A stretch of DNA of 64,000 nucleotides, taken from Cocos nucifera (taxonomy: Eukaryota > Streptophyta > Magnoliopsida > Arecales > Arecaceae). The stretch spans positions 806,001 to 870,000 of the forward strand of contig QRFJ01000490.1 of assembly GCA_006176705.1 (NCBI GenBank), given 5' to 3'. The stretch's first letter is position 1; the number at the start of each line of letters is the position of its first letter. Position numbers and translations under genes: made by a program. This document shows, one piece after another, positions 43,330-54,626 of this stretch. Below the pieces are notes generated by a model. That model had not been told where the DNA came from and searched no databases. It saw nothing but the letters and a program-made list of their open reading frames with translations.

Positions 43330-46122
43330 TATTGAAAAATATATCCTAAAATCAATTATCTAGATTATAGATGATTGAGCTAAATATAATTATACTGAAA
43401 TAAATAAATTATTATTTTGATATTTTATCACTTTTGTGCATCTTTCTATAATGAACTCTCATGTGATAAAGTCCTTAGGACTATTTAGACTCGACAAAGA
43501 AGGATTTATCGTTTAGTCTTTAAAATCAGTTCACGATCAAATGATTCATTGTTACCCAGGACAACAACGTATCAAGTATAGGTCATTGTGTGCCATAAGT
43601 ATTGGTTGTTTTCTTAATCAAGAAATATGAAGATACTATTATGGCATGCAAGTATAGGAGTACATTTTACTGAACGTGATCTAACTATGGAGCTCTCTAC
43701 TATCAAGAGTTGCTCACGAAGGATATGGATATAAGTGTTCCTTATATCTGAGATCACTATGGTGACTTGCAAGCAACTCACTGCAATTAGAGATTGGACT
43801 ATCTAAATTTTTAATTCAGTGATGGAAGGCTACTAGGTACAGTCAAGTACTTATGAAGTCGGTGTATGAGTCAAGATGAGATTGACCTCTCTAAGTATTG
43901 GAGCAAGTGCATCACTATATTTTAATCTAGCAAATCCTCGATCGGGATGGTTCATTCGATGAATACTAAATTTTGAAATATACTATGGATGAATTTTAGG
44001 ATTGGCAGTAAATTCTAAATTATCCTTTAAGCATCAAGGTCAAAAGAATGAATTATACGATAATCATATGCCATAGGTTAGTCATTATTGTATTACAACT
44101 TTTCGACCTATCCAGACGTCGGGTACCATTGCTAAATGATCACATCGATTGATACAGAAAATTAATTCTTGTGCTATCAGCTTAAGATTTGAATCTATGG
44201 GATCACACATATAAGAAATTTTTACTTGATCTAATGGCTGATCATGAGTCCTGATAATCTAGGATACTATGGTCAAGAGTCCTACTGGACTGGGACTCTA
44301 TAACCAAGAGTCCCACTAGATTGGAACTCTAATTTCTACTCATCTGAAACTCTCTAATCAAGAGTTCCACTGATCTAAAATTTTATGATTGTAAGTTTCA
44401 TTCATTTGAGACACTAGATTCAAGAGTTTCACTAATTTGGGACTCTTTAGTGGGACTCTTCAGAAGTTTCATGTTGATGAAACTTATTATCTGGACACTC
44501 ATCCGATCTAAACTCTATGATTATTGAAGAATTAATTAGTAATTTAATTACTGATTAACTTAATTTGATTAAGCAATGAGAATTTGAGCAAGTTCAATCG
44601 AATTAGATTCGATTGAATTTGATCCGATCAGATCATAAGATGACCTAATTACTATGAAAGATTTAATTCTGATTTGATCAGGAGCTAGATCTAATTAATT
44701 TTCAGTTTAATTAAGATTTTATTGAGTTGGGTTAAGCCTAATTTGGTTGAATTTAGCCTAATTTAATTAGGTCTGTATTAATTGGTTTGATTGAAACCAA
44801 TTTGAAAATTCAAAGATAGTTTGAATTTTAAACTAGTTTTCTTCCTGCGCCATCCCACCTTTGACCCATGCCCTCTTCTATTTTTTGCATGAAATTTCTC
44901 ATAATGAAATGGATGTGCGCCACTCCTCTCTTCTGCCTTTGACCTGGTTCAAGGGTTGGACCATTTCAAACTAAGTTGAATTTTGAATTCAACTTGGTTG
45001 GTTAGTGGTTCAACCTACCTTAACTTTATCTATTCTCATCTCCATGCCCCCTTATGTGTTTATCGCATAATTTTTTACGCATTTTTGATTGTGGACATGC
45101 AGAAGGAGAGTCCTTCTATGCATCAAACATTTGGGATGGGTGTTGGGGAGTGGATAGGTTCATTGCTTGAATTTTAAATTCAAGCGAGATGGTTAAAACA
45201 ACTTAACCTCCTTGCCCTTATCCATCTCATGCGTTTTACCCATGGTATTCACGCCAATAAAAGGGAAGTTTTTATTTGTGCATGCATGAGGAGGAGAGAG
45301 ATCATGTGAGGTATTTTTTGGAGAGAGAAACTCAGTAAGGGGTGCAAGTTCTTGGCATGGAAAAGTCCAAGAGTTTCCTACGCCCATTTTAAATCTCATA
45401 CACCTTTCCTTTTATTTCTTTCTTTTGATTGCCCAACTAAAAAGAATTAGAGAGTGGGTGTTCAATAGAGGGAGAGTTCCTCTACCCATGAAAAATTATT
45501 TCATGAGAAAATTCAAAAGAGAGTGGGCATGAGAGAGTTTTCGAGCGTTGGAATTTTTGGTGAGTGCAAAACCCTAAAGTTGGGACTCTAGGTTTAGGTG
45601 GAGAGATCGAGTGCTGTGAGCATCAAATTGCCACTAAATTTGAAACACCACCTCATTATCCTTCAAAAAGCAAGTTCTAATTTTCTAAAGTATTTGAAAG
45701 GTCAGAAAGAAGGCAATCAGTTGGATCGATCGAGATCGGCTATCAAAAGTCCCGACGAGGAGCTAGTAATCTGGTGGAGCTGGTCGGGACCAGGAGCTCC
45801 GTATGGACCATCCGTAGAGGTCAGATAAGTATGCAGCTATAGTACGATATCAGAGAATATTTTGATGGATTCAAATCATGGAGATTAGCTATCCATGCAA
45901 AAATATCGAATTCTAAACTCATATCGATCAGCAAATACGATTTGCTAATCGATCGTATTTAAATTTTAAATTATATATTAGCATGTCTAGATCCTGAGTA
46001 GGATAATTGATATGATCAATGCATGTTGTAGAATTAATATTTGATTAATTTTATCTTCTATTGCTATAAATATTTGAAAAAATTTTGAATTGTATACTTT
46101 ATGCCCTACTCGATTCTCAACA
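43330..46122 (+). repeat. 5' LTR of element D (2.79 kb)
   Basis: Starts TATTGAAAAATATATC and ends CTCGATTCTCAACA. It is collinear with 61071-63761. The start is homologous to TGTTGGAAAATGTG of the E-type LTR (35136), so the canonical TG has become TA. It is longer than its mate by about 100 bases, mainly an extra segment near 45715-45800. Confidence 0.85.
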
Positions 46123-46123
46123 G

Positions 46124-46137
46124 TGGTATCAGAGCAA
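46124..46137 (+). other. Primer-binding site of element D
   Basis: TGGTATCAGAGCAA lies one base after the LTR, complementary to initiator methionine tRNA and unmutated in its core. Confidence 0.85.
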
Positions 46138-47895
46138 GATTTGCTTGACATGTTCTAATATATTAATTAAAAAAATTTAAATACTTACATATATGATTTA
46201 TTAGACCTAGATAGCTTAGTAATCAAGGATGAATGACCTACCAAGCCATCTAATCATAAGATACAAGTATGGTTTAAAGGCCATCTCCTCCCATTCAGTC
46301 GAGATCCCTTATGGCAGTAGGGATGCCATCATAAACTCATTCATTAAGATGAATAGTGAAAAAAATTTTATGATTGAAATTATTTTAATTAGAAAGTTAA
46401 ACATGAATGTGTTTAGATTAGATTTAAAAGGTAATTCATGGTTTAATTTTTAGTATGTTTTATTTTCTATTTAAAACTAGCAATAGGTTGCTGTTTGAGA
46501 AATAAGTCAACTTGTTTCTGAAATGAGTCAACGTATTTGGATGATAAAAAATTAAATTTTTTTTTAAAATTTTAAAAATTATTTTTAAAATGTCGAACCT
46601 TAATTCATCAATTAAAAACTTAATTTAAAAATTAAGTATTATTTATAGAATCTAGAATTATGAATTAAAAATTCTAAGATATAGTCATAAGACTATAGGT
46701 TAAAGGGTATGAATTAGGTCCATTAATTGGGTTAGACCTAAGGTTAGTTAAAGATTAGATTAATCTAGAGTAATTGATCAAATCTAACCAAGTGTTAAAT
46801 TAGATTAGATCAAAGATACTCTAGAATCAACTTCAATAGTTATAGTTGGATGAGTCCATGTCTTTAACAAGACAAAGATGGACTTAATTCATGGCTAAAC
46901 GATCTAGCTCGAAATTGCTAGATTGATCAGATTAAATCTAATTAACCGATTGGTATCTAAGATAAGTTTGACAATCTAGATTAGTAGTTTTTAATTGAAA
47001 GCTACTCGCACTGATTCGATCTTTGATGAGTTAATGACATATCCCTTTCACTGATCTCACTTACTGACCGACATGATCGATTGAAATTTGATTAGATCAC
47101 TTGGTGATTCACATTGACCTATGTCATTAGAAATTAGTTTAACTGATTTCAATCAGTAAGACTGAATAAGGTGCCCATGGATCTAAATTGATTCTAGTCT
47201 TAATCTATTGATATGATGAAGTCAGTGGAAGGACTTGACTTGGTGAAGTTAGTGGAAGAAATTTGATCCATGTCCTTTCTATCCTTAAATCATAAATAAC
47301 CTAAATTCTCTAAATGATTAGATTCTTAAAATAACTAAGTTATGGAGATAACCGAGTCATAGCCTCCCATTAAGATGATTAGTAATGAGTCCAATTTTCT
47401 GGATGGACATTGGAGGTGTCTTATACCTGGTGTTCATTTGGATATTGAAATTACTATCCATCATATGATGATTAAGTCATACTCTCTTAATAGTGATTAG
47501 ATTAGCCAGAGATTTTTTTGGGCCTGATTATCATCGGTTTGATGCACCAAAGTCAATCATGTTAATAGTTGGATCTAATCAGACCTTTTCAGTAAAGGCC
47601 ATAGCTTATTGAATTACCTTCTGGGATAAAATCTAATTACTAAAAATTATTTTTAAAAAATTGATTATGAACCTACTTATAGATGCATACAGATTAGCCA
47701 GAACTTTCCTCAGATCTGTTTGTAGTCTATATGGATTCTAGTACCCACTAAGGGATTAGTGTAATTCCTCGAATTGGAGGTAGAGGCTACCAATTTGTTA
47801 AAAATAGTGGAAGGACCTTTAGACTAAAGTTCAAGTCTTTAGAATTTAAATTTATTCAAGTACTAATTAGATTTTATTTTTTTCAGATATATAAA
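46138..47895 (+). other. Untranslated leader of element D
   Basis: This AT-rich region has no coding frame and is homologous in blocks to the inverted leader of element E. The frame at 46229-46453 carries no known domain. Confidence 0.6.
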
Positions 47896-48464
47896 ATGGC
47901 TAATGCAAGTCTGCTCCATTCACTATTGGATAGTGGAAAGCATTTAGGACACAATTACAAGAAGTCTAGTTTTGACCCTAATCAGGCAGACCTAAAGAGG
48001 AATGATCCTCTTGATTCGAATAGGCTGAACAGAGATAACCAGTAAGATGTTGCTGGGCAAGAATGTTATATGATAACACCTTGTAATTTTACTATTTATG
48101 ATATATTTACTTAGGTATTAGATACCGAGAGTCTAGTTCACATATGTAATTCATTGTAAGAACTTCAAATTGATAAAAAATTTGAGGACAATGAAAGATT
48201 TCTTAATATTGGGGATAGAAGAAAAATTTTAGTCCTAGTATTGAGAACTCTTGAGCTATTTTTTAAAAATAAAAATATTATTTTAAGTGACTGTCACTAT
48301 TGTCCATCTTTTATGATGAATATAATATCTATTGAATTTTTGACTCAGGATGGTTATTATTTATCAATAAAAAAAAATATTATGACATCATTATGAATGA
48401 TATTACAGTAATGCAAGGATAATTAAGAAATGATATTTATATTTTATCATAATCTATTAGTGTA
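47896..48464 (+). pseudogene. Gag start fused to protease remnant of element D
   Basis: The ATG at 47896 opens with MANASLLHSLLDSGKHLGHN, the gag start also visible in E, then jumps after about 20 residues into sequence normally just before protease. About 0.8-1 kb of gag, including the zinc knuckle, is missing. The protease active site reads VLDTESLVHICNSL, with DTG changed to DTE. SDCHYCPSF follows. Several stops interrupt the frame. Confidence 0.7.
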
Positions 48465-49333
48465 ATGTACATATCAAATAAACAACCAAAACTAGATAAT
48501 GTCACTGATGCTTATCTTTGGTACTGTAGGTTCAGTCATATAAACAAGAACATGATCAACAGATTAGTCAAGGAGCATATCCTTGACATTCATGATTGTG
48601 AATCATTGAATACCTGTGAGTCCTACCTTCTTAGTAAGATGAGAAAATCACCCTTTACTGGAAAAGATGAATGGGCCTCTGAGCTTCTAAGTCTAGTACA
48701 TACTGATGTATGTGGACCTATGAATACATGTGTTAGAGGTGGATATTACTACTTCATTATATTTACTAATGATCTATCTAGGTAAGGATACATCTATCTT
48801 ATCAAGAGTAAATCTGATTTATTTAAAATGTTCAAACGATATCGAAATGAGGTTGAAAAATAACTTGGGAGGAGTATTAAAACTCTTCGATTTGATTGAG
48901 AAGGTAAATACCTTTCCAACGAGTTTCTGACATATATAGGAGAGAATGAAATTCTCTCATAATGGACCTCTCCTAGAACACCATAACATAATGGTGTGTC
49001 TGAAAGAAGGAATTGGATCTTGTTAGACATGGTTTGATCCATGATGGAGTTTGCAAGTCTGCCAATTTCATTTTGGGGGTATGCACTTGAGACTGCTTGC
49101 TTTATTTTGAATAATGTTCTGAGCAAGTCTATCGCAAAAACTCCATATGAGATATAGACTGGGCATAGGTCGACACTCTCTCACCTTAGGGTTTGGAGAT
49201 GTTTGGCTTATGTAAAATATTTGCAACCATAAAAGCTTGGACCTAGGTCCGATAAATGCTTGTTCATAGGATACTCCAAGAAAACTAAGGATTATTACTT
49301 CTACCTTACTGAAGAACAAAATGTGTTCATTAG
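48465..49333 (+). pseudogene. Pre-integrase and integrase of element D, broken
   Basis: The frame at 48465-48785 has DAYLWYCRFSHINKNMINRL, the CESYLLSKMRKSPF linker, LVHTDVCGPM and YYYFIIFTNDLSR (second catalytic aspartate region changed from IDDLSR to TNDLSR). Further integrase pieces (FWGYALETACFI, RVWRCLAYVK) follow in other frames up to the insertion of G at 49334. Confidence 0.75.
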
Positions 49334-50358
49334 TGTTGGTGCAGAAATCCGTCGCCGCCGGAGGTCGCCGAAATCGAGGCCGCTGAGCGCCGCCGGGGAC
49401 CTGCAAAACGAAGTTCCGTCCGGAATCGGTGGGGTGGTGGCTCCGACAGGACCCTCCGACGGTCAAGTTAGTTTTCGGCCAACAGTAATGGAGTGCTCGG
49501 AATGAGTTCCGGAGCTTAGAGATGTGGAGGAGAGCTTAGAGAGTCGAGAGTTTAGAGAGCTTAGCCTTAGTATGTCGGGAGGGGTCCTTTTATAGCGGAG
49601 CTTAGTTGATGGTGACGGCTGTGCCGTCTGGCAGAGAGTCGTCGGGCAGCATGGAGTTCGGTACGGAGAGGACGGCATCGTTCGGTGGATCGTGGGAGCC
49701 ATACTGGCACGTCGTGGGCCGCATGGAGTCCGGTACGGAGAGGAAGGCGTCGTCCGATGGATCGTGGGAGCCATACTGGCGAGTCGTGGGCCGCATGGAG
49801 TCCGGTACGGAGAGGAAGGCGCCGTCCGGTCTTGCTGCAGGCGACAGTTCGTCCAGAAGAGTTCGGACTTGTAACAGAGTTCGGCCGAAGGGGAAACCCG
49901 GGAGGAGCTCGGCTGGCTGAAGGGTCGGCCATCTGTAGAGTTCGACCGAGGGACGATTGCCGAGGAGTTCGACCGCCTGGAGTCGGTCCGAAGGGGTTCG
50001 GCCGCCTGGGCTCGCCTGGAGTCGGTCCGAAAGGAAAACCCGGGGGGAGTTCGGGTGGCCGAACGGGCGTCTGGGAGGAGTCCGTCTCCCGAAGAAGTCC
50101 TGCCGCTTGGAGTCCAAGGAGCTCGACCGTCAGAAAGTTCGGCTGGCGGTGGGAGTTCAGCCCGGAGCCTGGCGCTGGAGAGTTCAGCAGCTAGGTAGTT
50201 CGGCCCGGACCTTGGTGCAGGAGAGTTCGATCTCTAGGCAGTTCGGCCGTGGTAGGGGCTCGGCCTGGCGCCTGGCGCTAAAGCTCTTCAGCGGCTACTG
50301 GTTGCATTGGGCCGAGCATCGGGCTAGGCTTCGGCAGGAGCGGGATTTATCCCCAACA
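49334..50358 (-). repeat. 3' LTR of gypsy element G
   Basis: A 1025-base LTR, minus-strand start TGTTGGGGATAAATCCC, end GATTTCTGCACCAACA. It contains three tandem copies of a roughly 55-base unit (around 49650-49830, GTGGGAGCCATACTGGC). Overlapping open frames on both strands (49567-50194) are not supported as genes. Confidence 0.85.
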
Positions 50359-50378
50359 GTAGCCCCCCCACTCCCGAG
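50359..50378 (-). other. Polypurine tract of gypsy element G
   Basis: The minus strand reads GGGAGTGGGGGGGCTAC immediately before the 3' LTR start TGTTGG, the expected plus-strand primer site. Confidence 0.75.
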
Positions 50379-50459
50379 TTCAAAAATTGAAGGAAGGGAG
50401 TACCAAAATAGGCGACTGTCGAAGTCTTCTTCCAGGCTCCGCATTCGTTACAGCTGAAG

Positions 50460-50745
50460 CTCGGGGGAGGTCTCATCTCCAGTCGATGTTTGGAGTTGAA
50501 ATGGAACTCGTTTCCAGCTAAAGTCGATGAAGCTGATGTTGAAGCCGAAGTAAATCTCGCCTCCTACGGTCGAGGTCGGATTTGAGCTCCTCGGGGGCGA
50601 CATTGTCTTCGTCAGCTGAAGTTGACTCGAGGGAGATCTCCTCTCTTGCAGTCGAGGTTGAAGTGCGCGCTTGGGGGAGATCTTATCTCCCGCAGCCGAG
50701 CTTCTTCGGGGGAGATCTCGTCTCTATCCGAGGTTGGTGCTCGTG
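50460..50745. repeat. Degenerate precursor units beside the tandem array
   Basis: Scattered drifted relatives of the array unit: GGGGGAGGTCTCATCTCC, GAGGGAGATCTCCTCTC, GGGGGAGATCTTATCTCCCG, GGGGGAGATCTCGTCTC, with variable spacers containing CGAGGTTG or GAAGTTG. They grade into the homogeneous array on the right. Confidence 0.65.
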
Positions 50746-52235
50746 TTAGGACGAGGTTCTCCTCCTGTTCCTAACCGAGATTGTTCCGGTTGCTCGGGAG
50801 AGATCTTATCTCTAGCCGAGGTTGATTCGGTTGCTCGGGAGAGATCTTATCTCTGGCTGAACTTGTTGTTCGGGAGAGATCTTATCTCTGGCCGAACTTT
50901 GCCCTCGGGAGAGATCTTATCTCTGGCCGACGTTGCAGTTCGGGAGAGATCTTATCTCTGGCCGAACTTGCTTTTCGGGAGAGATCTTATCTCTGGCCGA
51001 AGTTGCGGTTCGGAGAGATCTTATCTCTGGCCGAACTTGTTGTTCGGGAGAGATCTTATCTCTGGCCGAACTTTGCCCTCGGGAGAGATCTTATCTCTGG
51101 CCGAGGTTGCGGTTCGGGAGAGATCTTATCTCTGGCCGAACTTGGCCCTCGGGAGAGATCTTATCTCTGGCCGAGGTTGCGGTTCGGAGAGATCTTATCT
51201 CTGGCCGAACTTGTTGTTCGGGAGAGATCTTATCTCTGGCCGAACTTTGCCCTCGGGAGAGATCTTATCTCTGGCCGAGGTTGCGGTTCGGGAGAGATCT
51301 TATCTCTGGCCGAACTTGTTGTTCGGGAGAGATCTTATCTCTGGCCGAACTTGCTTGTTCGGGAGAGATCTTATCTCTGGCCGAACTTTGCCCTCGGGAG
51401 AGATCTTATCTCTGGCCGAGGTTGCGGTTCGGGAGAGATCTTATCTCTGGCCGAACTTGCTTGTTCGGGAGAGATCTTATCTCTGGCCGAACTTTGCCTC
51501 GGGAGAGATCTTATCTCTGGCCGAGGTTGCGGTTCGGGAGAGATCTTATCTCTGGCCGAACTTGCTTTTCGGGAGAGATCTTATCTCTGGCCGAACTTGC
51601 TGTTGGGAGAGATCTTATCTCTGGCCGAACTTTGCCCTCGGGAGAGATCTTATCTCTGGCCGAGGTTGCGGTTCGGGAGAGATCTTATCTCTGGCCGAAC
51701 TTGTTGTTCGGGAGAGATCTTATCTCTGGCCGAACTTTGCCCTCGGGAGAGATCTTATCTCTGGCCGAGGTTGCGGTTCGGGAGAGATCTTATCTCTGGC
51801 CGAACTTGCTTTTTCGGGAGAGATCTTATCTCTGGCCGAACTTGCGTTCGGGAGAGATCTTATCTCTGGCCGAACTTTGCCCTTCGGGAGAGATCTTATC
51901 TCTGGCCGAGGTTGCGGTTCGGGAGAGATCTTATCTCTGGCCGAACTTGCTTTTCGGGAGAGATCTTATCTCTGGCCGAACTTTGCCCTTCGGGAGAGAT
52001 CTTATCTCTGGCCGAGGTTGCGGTTCGGAAGAGATCTTATCTCTGGCCGAGACTTGTTGTTCGGGAGAGATCTTATCTCTGGCCGAACTTTGCCCTCGGG
52101 AGAGATCTTATCTCTGGCCGAGGTTGCGGTTCGGGAGAGATCTTATCTCTGGCCGAACTTTGCCCTCGGGAGAGATCTTATCTCTGGCCGAGTTTGCCGC
52201 TCGCATTAGGACGAGGTTCTCCTCCTGTTCCTAAC
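50746..52235. repeat. Tandem array of about forty 35-bp hairpin repeats
   Basis: The core of every unit is CGGGAGAGATCTTATCTCTG followed by GCCGA and a short variable spacer (ACTTGTTGTT, ACTTTGCCCT, GGTTGCGGTT). Spacer types recur in the order ACTTG, ACTTTGCC, GGTTGCGG, giving a higher-order period near 105 bases. AGAGAT-CTT-ATCTCT forms a perfect 6-bp stem in each unit. A 30-base sequence starting TTAGGACGAGGTTCTCC flanks both ends (50746-50775, 52206-52235). The plus strand has no stop codon in any frame of the units, so three overlapping frames of 430-512 codons appear. They are artefacts. Confidence 0.85.
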
Positions 52236-52644
52236 ACGGCGACTATTGACTGCTTCTTTTCCAGCCATTACATAGTTTTTGGCGCCCAGAAATAATACAC
52301 TGTTGAAAGGGGAGGACTTTTACCGAAAGGAAGATTATCGTAGCGCAATTTCCGTTCCGAGGGTTTTCGGGGTGTTGATTCCTCGGAGTTCCCTCGGGCA
52401 GTAGCATCGTTCCCGTCCAGATGACTTCCTCTATCTCGTGACCGACCTTTCCTTAATTTAGAACATGCTACTCTTGGCTTCCTCGCTGTTGGACGACAGT
52501 GCTTCCGATGTAGCTAGCTTCCTACGCTGGATCCCCGGAGGTGATGTTGACGACGTTGTGAGGTGGCCGACCTTCTGTCAGTTTCTCGGCTACGGCAGCG
52601 CTCTTCAGCCGATCTTTTTCTGACTTCAGGCGTATCGAATGAAT
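52236..52644 (-). pseudogene. Remnant after gag in gypsy element G
   Basis: The minus strand near 52470-52570 reads GRPPHNVVNITSGDPA before a stop. This resembles the conserved sequence that links gypsy gag to protease. Nothing recognisable as protease follows, and the tandem array begins about 230 bases farther on. Confidence 0.5.
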
Positions 52645-53348
52645 TTACCCAGCCGCCCCTTTCTGATGAGTTCCTTCGATTTCATCTTGGAGCTGGATGC
52701 ATTCCTCAGTGTCGTGGCCGTGGTCGCGATGGTAGAGGCAGTACTTGCTTCGATCACGCTTGTTTGGGGGAGACCGTAACCTTTCTGGTCTTGGGGAGTT
52801 GGTTCTTAACTTCGGTGAGGAATCTGTGCTCGAGGAGCATTGAGGAGGACATAGTCGCGAAATCCTTTGGGAGGTGGGCTTCTTCGCATCCTTCTGCGAG
52901 GCTTCCTCTGGTGAGCAAGATAGTAGACGAGGCCGAACTCGCCGCGTCCTTGGACACAGGAACTTCATTCCGTTCAAAACCTTCTGGGGGGTACCTTTCT
53001 CCGCCACCCGAACTCCCTTGCGACGAGCTCGGGGTGGACGACGCTTTAGAGACTTCACTCCGTCTCCTAGTCTTTGTAGGAGGTTTTGGTGATGACATAC
53101 TCGTGAGCGCGACCGAATGAGAACTTCAAGGAAAGTTCTTCACTTACGCCGAACTTCCTGCGGGGGCTTCGTTTGTGGTGATCGCTTTTCTGCGCGGAGC
53201 TCAGCCTTTCCCGCGGAACTCCATGGAAGAACTTATGCTTCTTTGTCCGGACTTCCTTGGGCAGGGGGGGTTTCTTCGTCCCTCCCGGGAGTTTGAACCG
53301 CTTGAGGGGGAGTTTGGCTTCGCCCTGGGGCGGTCCGCGCGGCCGACT
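52645..53348 (-). pseudogene. Gag C-terminal region with zinc-binding motif, frameshifted (element G)
   Basis: The minus frame at 52645-53058 contains SKYCLYHRDHGHDTEECIQL, the CCHC-like motif at the end of monocot gypsy gag proteins. It is in a different frame from the main gag at 53349-54413. The intervening part is open in the third frame (53425 to 53201 and 53098 to 52754), so two frame changes separate it from the capsid part. It is either decay or a sequencing error. Confidence 0.7.
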
Positions 53349-54413
53349 TCACTTGGGCGTGCGGGGTTCGGCCTCCCTGATCCGAACTTCTCGGGGAGAA
53401 CCCCACCGCTTGCGCCGAACTTCACTGTGATGGTGGGCTAGCAGATCGGCGAAGTCCCTGGGATACCTTTTTTCCAGGGAGAACAACAAGTCGTTCTTCT
53501 GAAGGCCGCCTTTGAGGGCGGCCATGGCGACTGATTGGTCCAGGTTTCGGACCTCCAACGCGGCAGCATTAAATCGGGTGATGTAGGCCCGGATGGGTTC
53601 CCCCTCCTTCTGCCTGATGGCCATCAAAGAATCCAAACCTCGGCGTGGTCGCCTACTACTGATGAAGTGGGCTGCGAACTGTTGACTCATCTGGTCAAAC
53701 GATAAGATGGTACTCGGCTTGAGCATCGCGTACCAGTTTCTGGCAGCTCCTTTGAGGGTAGAAGGGAAAGCCCGGCAAAATATGGCGTCCGACGCGCCGT
53801 GGAGCAGCATCGTCGTTCGGAAGGCTTCCAAGTGGTCGACCGGGTCGGTGGTCCCGTCGTAGCTCTCGAACTGTGGGAGCTTAAAGTTCGGCGGGACCGG
53901 TTCCTGCATGATTTTCTGCAAAAAAGGAGGGTCTGTACAAACGTCATCACCACGCGAGGGGGGACGAAGTTCTTCAATTCGCCGGTTCATTTCCAAGAGC
54001 CTTTGGTCCAGCAGGTCCTCACGGTCTCTGATCTCCAAGGCTTTCTGGTGAGATGGGCGCGAGGCTTCACCCTTGGTCGATCCATGATCCGAACAAGGGC
54101 TCTCCCTCCTCCGCCTCTCCAATCTGGGTATCGGAGGTCGGGCTGCCCAGGCCGGTCGCTCTTGGACTGGATCATCCGACTTCGGAGAGTCCCGCGTCGG
54201 TCGGGCTGGCACTGGAACTTGTTGGTGCAGCACCGCCTGCACCGCCTCCGTGAGACCACGAACGTGCTGGATGAGCTGGTTGAACTGCTCCGTATCCACT
54301 GCGGCTATAGACGGGGGCTGAGTCACCGGGGCCGGAGCAGGGACAGACGGATTCGGAGGGGATCGAGCCGTGGAAGCCGTCGAGCGCCGCGTCGAAGTCC
54401 TTCTGGGGGGCAT
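53349..54413 (-). CDS. Gypsy gag protein of element G
   Basis: An uninterrupted 354-codon frame if it starts at MPPRRTSTRRSTAST, the usual opening of gypsy gag. An upstream ATG at 54545 adds 44 residues without family support. The N-terminal third is proline-rich and charged. The capsid-like retrotransposon gag domain spans about residues 160-340: QFESYDGTTDPVDHLEAFRT, AFPSTLKGAARNWYAML, FAAHFISSRRPRRGLDSL and EGEPIRAYITRFNAAAL. It would package element RNA in cytoplasmic particles. It ends at PRTPK before the nucleocapsid motif, which lies in another frame. The plus-strand frames over it are shadows. Confidence 0.85.
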   Translation of the reverse strand: MPPRRTSTRRSTASTARSPPNPSVPAPAPVTQPPSIAAVDTEQFNQLIQHVRGLTEAVQAVLHQQVPVPARPTRDSPKSDDPVQERPAWAARPPIPRLERRRRESPCSDHGSTKGEASRPSHQKALEIRDREDLLDQRLLEMNRRIEELRPPSRGDDVCTDPPFLQKIMQEPVPPNFKLPQFESYDGTTDPVDHLEAFRTTMLLHGASDAIFCRAFPSTLKGAARNWYAMLKPSTILSFDQMSQQFAAHFISSRRPRRGLDSLMAIRQKEGEPIRAYITRFNAAALEVRNLDQSVAMAALKGGLQKNDLLFSLEKRYPRDFADLLAHHHSEVRRKRWGSPREVRIREAEPRTPK

Positions 54414-54603
54414 TTTCTCTTGGGGACGAATCCTAGAGAGGGAGGAGAGAGATCCAAGGAGAGGGGAGGGAGAAATCGAACTCAACTGCCGGGCTTCAAT
54501 CAGACTCCTGCTGGAGCCGAGCTCTTTCCGCGTCGACACAGCCACGGGCCAGAGAGATTACCGCCGAGCACTCCTTCAAGAACGAGGGAACCTCGAAGGT
54601 TCG

Positions 54604-54625
54604 GGGCCCTTCTTCCAGCGCCAAT
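54604..54625 (-). other. Primer-binding site of gypsy element G
   Basis: Directly after the 5' LTR the minus strand reads GATTGGCGCTGGAAGAAGGG. TGGCGC is the complement of a tRNA 3' end GCGCCA, as in many plant gypsy elements. The tRNA species is not assigned. Confidence 0.65.
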
Positions 54626-54626
54626 C

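Noticed and set aside
49567..50457. Frames of 60-171 codons inside the gypsy LTRs
   Set aside because: Present in both LTR copies on both strands, no domain, and explained by GC-rich sequence with an internal tandem repeat.
50746..52235. CRISPR-like array
   Set aside because: Repeats of 20 bases with short palindromes and 10-17 base spacers look superficially similar, but spacers fall into three recurring types, there are no cas genes, and the array lies inside a plant retrotransposon.
50671..52295. Large repetitive proteins of 430-512 residues
   Set aside because: All three plus-strand frames are open only because the tandem unit has no stop codons. The strand is antisense to the element and no start context or domain supports translation.
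52563..53441. Plus-strand frames of 72-185 codons over the gypsy gag tail
   Set aside because: They are the reverse of the recognisable minus-strand gag and nucleocapsid motif.
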